DNA of 64,000 nt from Gymnorhina tibicen (lineage: Eukaryota; Chordata; Aves; Passeriformes; Artamidae). The notes beneath the pieces are model-generated. The model saw only the letters and a program-made list of their open reading frames with translations, did not search any database and was not told the origin of the DNA. Positions within the stretch are counted from its first letter, which is position 1. Every line of letters begins with the position of its first letter. Below, piece by piece: positions 50,276 through 60,567 of the stretch. Both the position numbers and the translations under genes were made by a program. The stretch lies in the NCBI GenBank assembly GCA_013399875.1, contig VXAZ01001670.1, positions 609,519-673,518 on the forward strand. Reading direction: 5' to 3'.

Positions 50276-51563
50276 TTGGTAAAATATTCTGGGTAAAATC
50301 TGCTTGGGTAAAAGTTAGTTTATCAGTGCTTAAAGAAAACACAGGCAAATGTACCCGTGTCGTTTCACATGCTAAAGCCACATCACAAAGCATATATGGA
50401 ACCCTAGCTTGCTGCTCTTCTCATGGAACGCCCGAGGTTACCAATACCAGAGGTAAGCAAGAGATGGGATACTCTTAGCATGACCATACATTAAGGAGAT
50501 TTGCATTAAAATGCTTGGTTACACTTCAGATTCAGAGCTTCAGCTTCAATTCCAGCAGTGGCAAAGACTGGCTATTAGGAGTTAGAAGGCCAAATGCTTT
50601 ACTGCAAGGAAAGTAGCCAGCGACAGGCTCCTTCACAACATTAACACATTCAGACCTGTGACACAGAACTCTGTGAGCAGTTAATACTTTTTCATTCTAA
50701 ACTCCCTAAATTTTGGAGTGTAGCTCAGAAGACTTTGGATGAAAGACATGCCTTAAAAAGTCTCTCTATCTTTTGAAATTTAGGATTCGCATTCGAATAT
50801 TCTGTTTCAGGTTCATCCAAAATTAGATACATAGTAGGAAAGGAATTAGCCAAAGATATAACAAGAAATTACAAAGCGCATTTTGCACACATTTCCTTAC
50901 GTCTGAAAGACATTAGCCAGTAACCGTAAACTCCTCTATTTCTTGTGTCCATTCCTTGTTTGGAAAGCCAAAAGATCCCCAAAAGAACCAAAAGAACATT
51001 AAAAAAAGAAATCCAATTTTTAGGTGCGACGTCTAACTTTTACCAATGCTAGATGGCAAGACTGGCACACATGGGAGATTCCCTGAATCCATGGTCCCAA
51101 ACGGAAAAGAAAAATTGGTAACAGTGATAAATTCAATATATACACTCAAAGTTTTGGCCATCTTGAAAGACTGCGGGAAAGCCAGACACACTGTGCAGAA
51201 CCAAAAGCAGAGGCAAGTGAACAGGAATCTTTAGTTCTCAGCTTCCAAGGAGGTTAACCTCATCTTAATAGCATCAAGAAAACACTGACTAATTTTCTCT
51301 TTCTCAGCTTTGCCAGTCCTTCTCCCAGTTTTAATATTGCCACTGAGAAAACCTTTGCCTTTGCACTTGCTGCCACCAGGATACACTTTTTGTATTCCTT
51401 TCTCTCACTACTCTTAATCTTTCAAATTCTTTGTTTTCCCCAAGAAAATCATCACCCTGACACCTCTTCACTATTGCTCACTTCTCTGAAAACAAGAGTT
51501 ACTGTATTTTTATTGCCATTGATGGAGGTGTGTCAATTTACAAAAACTTTGCTTATACTAGAA

Positions 51564-51581
51564 AATAAGCTTAATAAGCTT
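51564..51581 (+). repeat. Tandem duplication (AATAAGCTT)2
   Basis: Two exact 9-bp copies, followed by a partial third (AATAA). Confidence 0.9.
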
Positions 51582-51989
51582 AATAAAAATTCTTTAAGTA
51601 ATAATGGAAAAGTTCTTATATTCACTGCTAAAACAAATCTGAATTTACAGGTTGCAGAAAACAGTGACTTTTGTAAGGAACTAGCTGACTATCTGGATCA
51701 GCCAGTACCAAAAAAAAGAACATAGCAGAGCTAACGGAACATGAGGCTAGTGAAAAATGAAATTTTGGGAATTAATTAGGAACAGAATGAGAAAGATTGA
51801 AAAACTACCTTTACAAAGCTCTGTATTCATTCCGGTCTTTCAGTGTTGACTGTCTGGAAGTTAATATTTTGCTGTAAGAAATGTGCAAATCTTTCATATT
51901 TGTAATTTTTTTTTTGGTGGTGGGTAAAAAATTAAGGAATAAGGAGAAAATGTCCATTTGCTTTTTCCCAGAGAATATGATTTCAAATT

Positions 51990-52190
51990 TCAATTAAAAT
52001 GAAATGAGCAGCACGATTATCGCTATGGAGCAGGCGCCTGGTAGCGCAATAGGCCCCTTTCACTGCCATGGCAACCAGTCCTCATTGTCACGGCTACCTT
52101 GGCACTACATGTAATTGTCGATGTGTGAGCCTGGCTGATAATACACAATCAATACCCCATAAGCAGCAAACATCATTTTCTGTCTGAGGG
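51990..52190. promoter_or_regulatory. Strong candidate conserved non-coding element (RFX-like, ONECUT-like sites)
   Basis: Six CpGs are retained between about 52013 and 52120 in CpG-poor surroundings. CTGCCATGGCAACC at 52063-52076 reads on the minus strand GGTTGCCATGGCAG, a perfect RFX X-box half-site (GTTGCC) joined to an imperfect second half, centred on the palindrome TGCCATGGCA. AATCAATA at 52147-52154 fits the ONECUT/HNF6 consensus. The block has no simple repeats and no sustained open frame. It ends at a purine-rich tract. Its texture is that of a deeply conserved vertebrate enhancer. That is inference and needs an alignment. Confidence 0.45.
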
Positions 52191-52295
52191 AAAGAAAAAA
52201 AAAAAGGGGGGGAATGCTTGCAAAGGAGAAAGAAAGCAGCAAAGAGAAACAGGGAAGTGAGAAAAACAGAGTAAGAGAGAAGAAGGGAGACCTAA
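52187..52295. repeat. Polypurine low-complexity tract
   Basis: GAGGGAAAGAAAAAAAAAAG and then GAGAAAGAAAGCAGCAAAGA, almost all A and G for ~110 bases. Confidence 0.75.
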
Positions 52296-52859
52296 CTCCA
52301 AAACACCTTTAACAATGGAACACGTTGTTTTGGGTTTTTTTTCCTATAAAGCAAATAGCTGGAAAAATCCCACCAGCACACATGAGCACCTGCTAAGTCT
52401 TTCTAATAATATGTTAACTAATTGTCTATGCCAACATCATTAAAGTATTATCCAAACACCACATCAACCAACAGAATGTTTTTGTATATAATCAACAGTA
52501 ATTTTGGTAATGCCAAGTTCTCTGGAAAGAGCCGGCACTTACAGTCCAGAGCAGGAAGCTGATTTTTGTATATTGATCATATTGATCATTATGGTTTTTG
52601 ACTGGCTGAATATAAAAACAAAACAAAACAGCCCAGGGAACAAACAGATCTTGTAGGGAAAAGGGGAGACTAGTCCTCAAATGAATAGCAGAAAGCGAAC
52701 TATGATATCAGAGTGGAGACAGGTGCAGGAGGATAAATGGAGAAATAAAAAGTCTGCTCAGTATTAACACTAATACTTTGGTCACCTCATGTTCTTTGAA
52801 CACTGCATCCTTTGACCTAATGTTTGCATGCTGCGCAGTGCAATTGAGTCCCATTACTA
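52296..52859. other. Unique non-coding sequence, no gene seen
   Basis: It contains the GGGT8 motif at 52332-52342 and a direct repeat ATATTGATCAT/TATTGATCAT near 52570-52590. No gene was recognised. Confidence 0.6.
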
Positions 52860-52975
52860 GTGAATGAAAATGGAAAATAAGAAAGGATACACAGAAGAGT
52901 ATAAAGAAAAAATGGAGGGAAAGAAATGAAAAGAAGAGTGCAGGAAAAAAAGGGAAAAAAGTGAAGGAAAAAGCT
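52860..52975. repeat. Polypurine low-complexity tract
   Basis: GAAAATGGAAAATAAGAAAG through GGAAAAAAAGGGAAAAAAGT, strongly A/G-biased over ~115 bases. Confidence 0.75.
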
Positions 52976-54489
52976 TGACTCTATTTTTCATAAGTGTGGG
53001 GCCCTAAAGATCAACCATGCAGGCATATTTACGTCAGTGTGAGCTACCTGCATGTTATACCTGTATATACATGCAAGACAGAGCACACAAGACTGGTATC
53101 ACTAGAAATGTGGCCGTGCAGCACCAGTCGTTCTTCTCCAGGGAACTGGCCAACGGCAATATTATAGAGATTTCAGGTCAAACAGGGTAATATTATGAGA
53201 TGGCATGAACTCAGTCTTCAGATTTAATTCCCTCAAAATTCTAGGGATAAGTATCAGCAAACTCTGGACTCACCTGAAAAAGTGAGGCAATAGTAAGGGA
53301 ACTGGATTCCTCCAGATATGAAAACTGTTGTGATAGGGATCACAACAACTCCTTAGTGGAATACCAGGGAGAGCCACAGACTCACCCAGTCATGGGGAGA
53401 TGAGGTGCATCTCAGACCCCTGCACACCTCTGGATGTTATCAGGTGGTGTTAGTGAGGCTGAAGATAGCTAAGAAAAATGTCCATGCACCTGTTCAGAGT
53501 GGCACAGAAAGGAAGTACTCCATGTTCTCAAACAGCCTTCTTCCAGATCTTTCTTATTTTCTATGTAGATTTAATTATTCCTCTGAGAAACTCAAAAGAT
53601 GTTTTGCAGGTATACCTGAAAAACTTTTGGGTTTCAAAGCACAGGGCAAGGGCAGCTGATGGTACAACAAAACAGAGATAAGCTTAGTATATTAATATTG
53701 AGCGCACAGTGGGAATGTCTTCCCACTTTATTCCTTATGAGATAATCATCTGTAATAAATTAGACACATCAGAGACAGAGAAGAAATTTTTCGCTGGCTT
53801 GGACGAGCATGGGCAGATGTGAATCACCCTATTTTGTGGTCTGTCATTTCTTAAATATCAGTGTTCTGTCTGCTGAATCTGGGCATGTACCTTTGCTTTA
53901 GATTGGTGTCTTTTCAAAGGTGTGCTTCTCTGAGATATCACGTATGGTAATATTAATTTATAAAAACACATCGTGCATTCAAGCATCCAATATAGAAGTG
54001 AAAATGTGTTTCTGAATGAGTCCATTTAGACAAAATTCCCTGTTCCCTCACACAGTTACGCAATGCAGTTGCTGCTGAAAGTTCAGTTTTCCAAAATAAA
54101 AAATTCTGTTATAATTACACTGCCAGCATTATTTTAGCTACAATATCAATCACCTCTTGCATGAAGGAGAAGTGCATCCTACAGATTTGCCAAGTCCAGG
54201 AAGAATCCTGCATTAGTACTGTAGCAATATGATTTGCATTCCCTTATTACCAATCAAGGCAAGTCCCATTAAACAGATCAAGGGATAGTTACCTGAAGCA
54301 GCCTTAGCTCTTCCCATTTTAATCCAAATCTGAGAGAAAAATAAGGAAGCATATGGGTCTGACCACACGTTAACTAAAGACCAGCACAGTCTCATATCAT
54401 ATAGCCCTGAACCTTTTATATGCCTTCAAACTCCCTGGCTCTTCTGAAATGACATGATACCATCTTCTGAAAACTCACACTCACTCCAG
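52976..54489. other. Unique non-coding sequence, no gene seen
   Basis: An 8-bp stem, 4-base loop hairpin lies at 53708-53727 (AGTGGGAA/TTCCCACT). Open frames are at most 84 codons. No recognisable gene or repeat. Confidence 0.6.
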
Positions 54490-54625
54490 AATGATTAACT
54501 GTAACTTGCACCTTTATTTGTCAAATTCACACTGCATAATAGATAGGGTAATTGGGCCCCAGTCGACTAACTTTTATGGAACAAACCTGATAACAACAGA
54601 TTGATTGACAGCCCCAGCTGTAGAA
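54490..54625. promoter_or_regulatory. Candidate enhancer with PBX-MEIS/PREP and posterior-HOX-like sites
   Basis: TGATTGACAG at 54602-54611 is an exact match to the PBX-MEIS/PREP (TALE) heterodimer decamer. TTTTATGG at 54572-54579 is of the CDX/posterior-HOX type (TTTATGG), and GGTAATTGG at about 54548 is a homeodomain core. CAGTCGAC keeps a CpG. TALE plus HOX sites close together are typical of HOX-dependent enhancers. Function is inferred. Confidence 0.35.
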
Positions 54626-55176
54626 CACAAACACAAAGTCTTTTAGATTATAATGTTCTAAATGTTAATACTAGGGTTGAAAAGCAAAATTAAACAATAA
54701 TAAAGGACATACCTGTAACAAATGCAATGTCAGAAATTCCCCTGGGGCTTGAGTTAGGTCTGATAGCATTGTTCTAAAATAAAACTTGAAGACACTACAA
54801 AGTTCTAGTTTTAGTAACACTCCCTCAGGCTTCCCAGGGATGCCTCATCATTTCCCAGTATCTGAAGAACTACTTTGCAGACACTCGCTTAGGAAGCTTT
54901 CATTTTCTTTTCCCTTTATGGACTTGTGTTTCATCTTACCTTCTACCTCTGCTCCTGACTAGTCCTACTCAATCACACACACTCTGAAAATTAATATAAA
55001 CCCCCAGCAGACAAAGCAGCAATCTGTTTAGTTTTGGCTCTTTGTCAGATTATCTGATGTATTCTTACTTTCAAGTTCTGTTTGAGACAATGTGTTAGGA
55101 GAAGCAATCAAAACCATTTTTGTTTACTGTGTTCTTTTTAGTAAATGCAACCTTTTATCCATTTTCTAAAGACAAG
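54626..55176. other. Unique non-coding sequence, no gene seen
   Basis: AT-rich unique DNA without recognisable features. Confidence 0.6.
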
Positions 55177-55209
55177 TAATTAGTGACGTCTAATTTGTCC
55201 TATAATTAG
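55177..55209. promoter_or_regulatory. TAATTAG - TGACGTC - TAATTAG site group
   Basis: Two exact TAATTAG homeodomain sites (55177-55183 and 55203-55209) flank TGACGTC (55184-55190), which is seven of eight bases of the CRE palindrome. The compact arrangement suggests a regulatory site. Chance cannot be excluded. Confidence 0.3.
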
Positions 55210-57699
55210 AAGGAAGAAAGAAATTAAACAGCCACTCTTTTCATCCCAAAACAATGTTAATAATATCCATTGAATGGACTACATAAACTTAGAATACATA
55301 GGTAATTAAATAATGTGATCCTGTAGCTAGTAAGGCTTGTAGATGCAGAAGCCTCCCTGAACAGTTCACTGCAGGTTGAATGCCTGCCATACTGGAAAAC
55401 ATCCTTTGCTCTGAGAAAAACATATGTGTTGCTTTTGGTACTTTTATCAAGACATGCTGAAGAATTCAAAATTCCCTCTATGCATATTTTCAAGTATTAG
55501 AAGAAAATGTGAAAAGAAAATCTGTAAATATGGCCTCCTTCCATAAATCAAAACTAACATTGCTTATGAGCACTGGGAACAGGAGTGATGAGTGATGTGC
55601 ATACTCAGGACACAGGGACGCTACAGCCTGAGAGAATGGAAAGCAAAGGGAACAGCAGTCTGACTGAAATACTAAAGCCCTTTCTGTAAACCACTCCCAC
55701 TTCCTGAGTTTAAATGAGACCCAGTCCCAAATCACTACATTTACAGCTGCTTATTTATTACTTGAGCTCCTTAAGGTAAGTAATGGAGCAGCCACACAAT
55801 GTAAAGTTAGGTTCCTTATAGCACAGGGAGAATATTTTGCCACTAACATTCACAGTTAATAGCAAAGCTCCAGAAAACCTGATATGCCAACAAATCTTTA
55901 AAAACATTTTCTATTAAACAGCCTACCTCTTCCAATGAGATCTAACAGGCAATCTATCTAAGCTGGCATGAACAAAACCTGCTTGAAAAGGAACTTGGGC
56001 CAGTGGGTGAGTAAGTATGGCCTCCTTGTACCTCATAACCCTACTCCTGTCCTTCCAGCTCTGGGTGACCCCAGCATCTAATGGAGGCAGTAATTGTAAG
56101 TCAATGTTACAGTTCAAACTTCTTGTAGACAAGGCTACAAGCAATTGCAGGGGCTGTTTGACAAAACCTGCCTGATGGTTGGGAAGGCAATCTTGCAGAA
56201 AACAGCGTGCTACCATAAATGTCTATGAGCTTTTGAAGGGCACATAATGCAAAAGGGGAGAGATAGAAGAAGGGGAAGGAAACAATTCCAGGTTGTGCAA
56301 TTAGGAAGAAAAAGACACAAAGGAACACACAGGAGGAATGTCAAGATGCATTTCTATTTGGCAACAAAGTCCCTGGAACAGCCTCTGCAGAATGATGGTG
56401 AAATTTGTGTTGCTATAGTCATTTATAATTAAACTGGATGTATCACTAGTGATTGGGACATAAAGAACAAACTTGTAGCAAATACCAAGGGAAGGACTAG
56501 ATGGCACAGGTGTTTGCCATTTCTTGTGTCTAAGGCATCTTTCACTTCATTCATAAGTGCTTTCTAGTCTTTCTGCATAAACCTTTTAATCTGCCTACCC
56601 TGGCAAAATTCCAAATAAGTAATTAGTTTCTGTCTACCTTAAATTTCTTTTTGTGGCTTTGATTTGAGACAGCATTATCACATCTCCTCTTAAGTGAAGT
56701 ATAATATTGTGCTGCCATGTTCCACTCCAGAAGTAGTTTTTAATACACACAGAAGGGGAATGTGGTGGCTGTTTAAAAAAGCTCAGCAAACATGAAAATG
56801 TAACACAGCAAATGGAGGAGGAGATCACAGCCAATACAAATCTGCTGCAGAAACTAAGCAGAAAATAGCTCCTCAAATTGGAACTAGACCAGAACCCTGG
56901 ATTTAACACATCTACAATCGTGAAAACTGACAGAAGATCTTTACAAACACCAACACTCATGAAATAGGCCTATGCTTTATCCCCAAAGGCCAGCAGAAGC
57001 AGTACCACTTCAAGGGGCAAAAGACCATCTACCAAGCCATCCCTAGAAATTCCTGCAAAAAACTGTTTCTTGGGGGTTTTTTGGACATCTTTTCTTTAAG
57101 CCCTAACTAATGCTATTTGAAGTCTGGTGACATCAGAACACAAGACTGTGAGGCTACACGAAGTCAGCAAATTTCCTTTGTAGACCACCCTCCTGTCCTG
57201 TTTTTTTAGCACATATCTCAGTCTTGGAAATATATGAAATAGTAAAGACTCCACAGACCACACTTATAAAACAACAAACATCAATATAAGATGTTAGGTT
57301 CTTTTCCTCTACACTTATTTATTCTGTTAAAACTTGGTAATTTAAGTTCCTAGTTGGGTTGATTTTTTCCACCTCTTAAAAATGCACCCACACTAAAAAT
57401 TACACAACATTGCTTACTTTTAAACTGCAAATGTTCAAGAAAAACACATACCAGAAGAAGGAATTTCTTCCCTCTGAACTTCCCAATGAAATAAGTTGCA
57501 TATATACCACATGCAAAATGCTACCACATGCTAGAATCTCGGGAGACATGCAAGAAGAACTAGAGATGACAGTATTTTCTGACAGTCACTACAATTACTG
57601 CTCATTTTTTGAAGAGGAGTATCAATATTAAAGAAATATGAAAGCATTTTTTTAAACTGCAAAAATAAATAAACAACTGCGTTAGTTAAATCCATTCTC
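55210..57699. other. Unique non-coding sequence, no gene seen
   Basis: Open frames are up to 108 codons (minus, 56634-56960). None is recognisable. A T-run with G5 lies at 57072-57082. Confidence 0.6.
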
Positions 57700-57890
57700 A
57701 CATCTTGAGAGGTTATTTATTTTCTCTGAGGGCTGATAAAAGTTCCTGATGTCATGCTTTCTAATTTTAAAATCGCTCTCACTTCACAGTTCTGAAAAAG
57801 CTGATGTCAGGGAGTGAGTGGGTGGGTCTGTTTCAAGTGTGATTCACACATTAGATTCTCTTATCAGCTCATGCATATTCAGAAGTGCTA
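57700..57890. other. Possible conserved non-coding element
   Basis: A unique block with two exact CTGATGTCA words (57746-57754 and 57801-57809), GATAAAAG/CTTATCAG GATA-type sites (GATAAA near 57735, TTATCA near 57860) and one CpG. Suggestive only. Confidence 0.2.
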
Positions 57891-59509
57891 TCCATGGGCT
57901 GTGGGCTTCAGGAGGAATCCAAACGACCAGAAAGGAAAAGGGTCATTTGTAAAGAACTAATTAAATTAGGGGAAATTAAAAAAGGAAAGTTGTTATACTA
58001 TCTTTGCTTCATGTGTCAGGCATTCAAAAGATGCCCTATTTATGCCTCAACAGAATATGTCACACCTGCAGAGGGGCTTTCCCTGTCCTGAGGTCTGGTT
58101 CTTCCCTCCATCTTGTGACTCTCAATATGCAGAAGTAAAGCCGAGGCTGCCATGATCTCCCCCCAAAAAGGAGACGTTTTCAAAGATGCCTGGGACTGGA
58201 AATACAAGCTTCAAAGCCAAGGCTGATTCACAGTGTAGTACTGGTGTAAGGCTTGTGTTTGAGGCACCCTGAAATAACACACTGCCCTGCTAAAATGTCC
58301 TCTCTTCAGCACACAGTTTTAAATACTACCTGCTCCTACTGTGGGTCTGATCACGATAGCTCTTCCCCAAAGTAAATCATTCCAAGAACAAGAAAAGGCC
58401 ATACCTGAGATGGGATACAACCAGGTGATGATGTCAGCTATCTAGGTGAAACTGCTGTCAGGCCACTAAACTCATAACTTGGCCTGTTTCTCAGATCATC
58501 AGGCTGGCTAGCAGAAATCTTTCCTCAAACTCCTTTGCTAAAGGGAGGTGCTTTGTCTCTTCTCCCTCCAACTGCGACAGATTTGCTGGTACGGAAGAGG
58601 GTATTACGGAATAACAAGATGGCAAGCCTGTGCCATCATCTTGCTAGAAAAGCAAAATTCAGGCGTGATAGCTATACAAGATTCTGTATGATGGCTTCCG
58701 TGCTGGACACAGACATGCCCTGAAGCACAATCTGGTTCTCTCACTGCCTTCATGATTAACATAGCTCATGATGAACAGCCTCATCACAAAGTCTCTGCAA
58801 ATCCTGCTCTAGCCTAAGCAGATGAAAAAGGTTCTGTTCACTGCAGTGCACATACCTTGATTCTCAGGAGCTAGCAAGCACAGCTGAGGTGGGGGAGGTA
58901 GGAAGAAGGCTGGGTGGTAGGGAGGGAACGTATATGATACACACATGCACAACACTGTAATTAAGGGTAATTTCAGAAGCATTTACCTGTGTTTCAGTGT
59001 CTGACAACTTTTCACTTGTGAATGCTGCAAACGCCTCAGCTCTATAGACTGATCTTGTTTTTATGTTGCTGGAATGGGAGGAGCAGAAAAATGAGTCGTT
59101 CTCTGAATTAATTACCTGCTCTGATTTGAGCAACATGCACTGAAATACAGTTTAACTCTTGCTCAGGATCTATGTGCCTACACTAAAAGAAAACTGAAAT
59201 GGAGCCATGCCTTGTGTCTACAAATACAGAGCTATTCTAGAGGCTCTCCTACCTGCAGAACGTAACCAAGGACGAATGCTGCCATATAGAAAACTCAGTG
59301 TTTTTAAAGAACTACACTGGAACCCTAACTTCACCTAATATGACCTCTAGCTAGCAAAACCGTTACCAAAAATGTCACCTTTGTTCAGTCACCACCCTAA
59401 AGGCCACTGCCTAATCTCCATTTCCTTTTGCTGCAAATTTGAGGTTCCCCATCCCTTAAAAAGTACTATAATGGGATTGAAAACCAAGCTGCAACTCACA
59501 GGACTCGAG
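57891..59509. other. Unique non-coding sequence, no gene seen
   Basis: No supportable gene. The part at 58990-59140 (CACTTGTGAATGCTGCAAAC, then GAATTAATTACCTGCTC) may be weakly constrained. No repeat family was recognised. Confidence 0.55.
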
Positions 59510-59680
59510 TTATATCCCTAATTCTACAAGTGGCTCAGTTTTGGGTACATTATATCACTTCTTTCCATTCCTGTTTGCCTGCTCCCTAAGGCAGTAGCAG
59601 CATCTTTCATCTTTGTCAAGTGTCTTGAAAGCAGGGACTCGTAGACATCTGAATAATGAAAACTTTGGAGATGTCCGGAG
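59510..59680 (+). repeat. Probable ancient MIR/L3 remnant
   Basis: GTTATATCCCTAATTCTACA, AGTGGCTCAGTTTTGGGTAC and CATTATATCACTTC parallel 'ggttcgaatcctggctctgcca...ctgtgtgaccttgggcaagtcacttc'. Divergence is high. Confidence 0.4.
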
Positions 59681-59795
59681 TTAAAAAGTTGCGAGGAAAA
59701 CTGCACTTTAAGTCCAACAACCAGTGTGTGCCTCACTTTTTTATTTACTTATTTTTTAAATTAGCTTAACAATTGTGCTCCAGGTCCTGACCCAT

Positions 59796-59868
59796 TATGT
59801 CAGTCTCTGTCATGTCAAGGTATGTCACATATCAGACTATGACATATTGGACATGATACTTTATGTCA
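59796..59868. promoter_or_regulatory. Cluster of four TATGTCA words (six TGTCA cores)
   Basis: TATGTCA occurs at 59796-59802, 59821-59827 and 59862-59868, and inverted (TGACATA) at 59840-59846. Further TGTCA cores are at 59808-59812 and 59813-59817. TGTCA/TGACA is the core bound by TALE homeodomain factors (MEIS, TGIF, PKNOX). Such density is far above random expectation for this word. It may also be a decayed small repeat. Confidence 0.4.
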
Positions 59869-60360
59869 TGAAAAAAAAATACTGCATCCTGACTTGGTGG
59901 TGGTGATGGGATAAGAAAAGGAAATTTAAGGAAATTTAAATTATTTTCTCTCATTTAAATTAACATTGCAGTTTATTTTATCCATCATTTTTCCTTAAAT
60001 ACAGAAAATATTTCCAGAGCTTATAGCGCAGAATGACTGAAAGCATCAAGCAGAACTGCACAAACTGTGCTCAAGTGATACATGTTCTTTTCTCAAACAC
60101 TTCTGTCCTGACTTTCAGCTCCCCAGATAGTTCAGGCCTAGGCACCACAACAACATCGTCACCCTCTTCAGAACTCATTCCCATCCTTTCGCTACCTGTA
60201 GCAATTATTCCATGAGGTAAATCAATCAGCTCCACCAATCAACCTATGCTGCACTTTGTGTTGTTCTAGCCTTTCAAGACTTGTAAAAGCCCCCTCTGGG
60301 GCTGGAATCTGTAGCAGAGTCTGAGATCACTAGATTCTTTTACTGCATTTGACTGCAAAT

Positions 60361-60380
60361 TTGACCCCATTTGACCCCAT
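60361..60380 (-). promoter_or_regulatory. DR4-type nuclear receptor site in a 10-bp tandem duplication
   Basis: TTGACCCCAT is exactly duplicated. On the minus strand this gives GGGTCA, a four-base spacer (AATG) and GGGTCA, a direct repeat with spacing 4 as recognised by thyroid hormone, LXR and PXR-class receptors with RXR. The duplication could equally be a chance slippage event. Confidence 0.35.
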
Positions 60381-60559
60381 ATCTACACATACATCTGAAA
60401 AACCTGTAACTCATCCATGTTTACTGTTTTAAAACAGTCTAAATCCCTTTTTCCAGTTTTCTTTCTTGCTTTCACTGTGCAAAATAAGTATTTTCTGCAT
60501 AGGCCAGTGTGTGGCCACTACAACATAAGAACATAATTTCTGCTTCCTACCAGGGTGAT

Positions 60560-60567
60560 ATGCAAAT
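60560..60567 (+). promoter_or_regulatory. Octamer site ATGCAAAT
   Basis: An exact POU-factor octamer within GATATGCAAATCT. It is an isolated 8-mer, so chance is likely (about two per window expected on both strands). Confidence 0.15.

Larger units (their letters stand above)
49331..51989. other. Unique non-coding sequence with small low-complexity patches, no gene seen
   Basis: A CAAAA/CCAAACC low-complexity patch lies at 50222-50275 and a tandem AATAAGCTT pair at 51564-51581. A 111-codon frame at 51390-51725 starts with hydrophobic residues but has no recognised homolog and no gene context. Confidence 0.55.
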
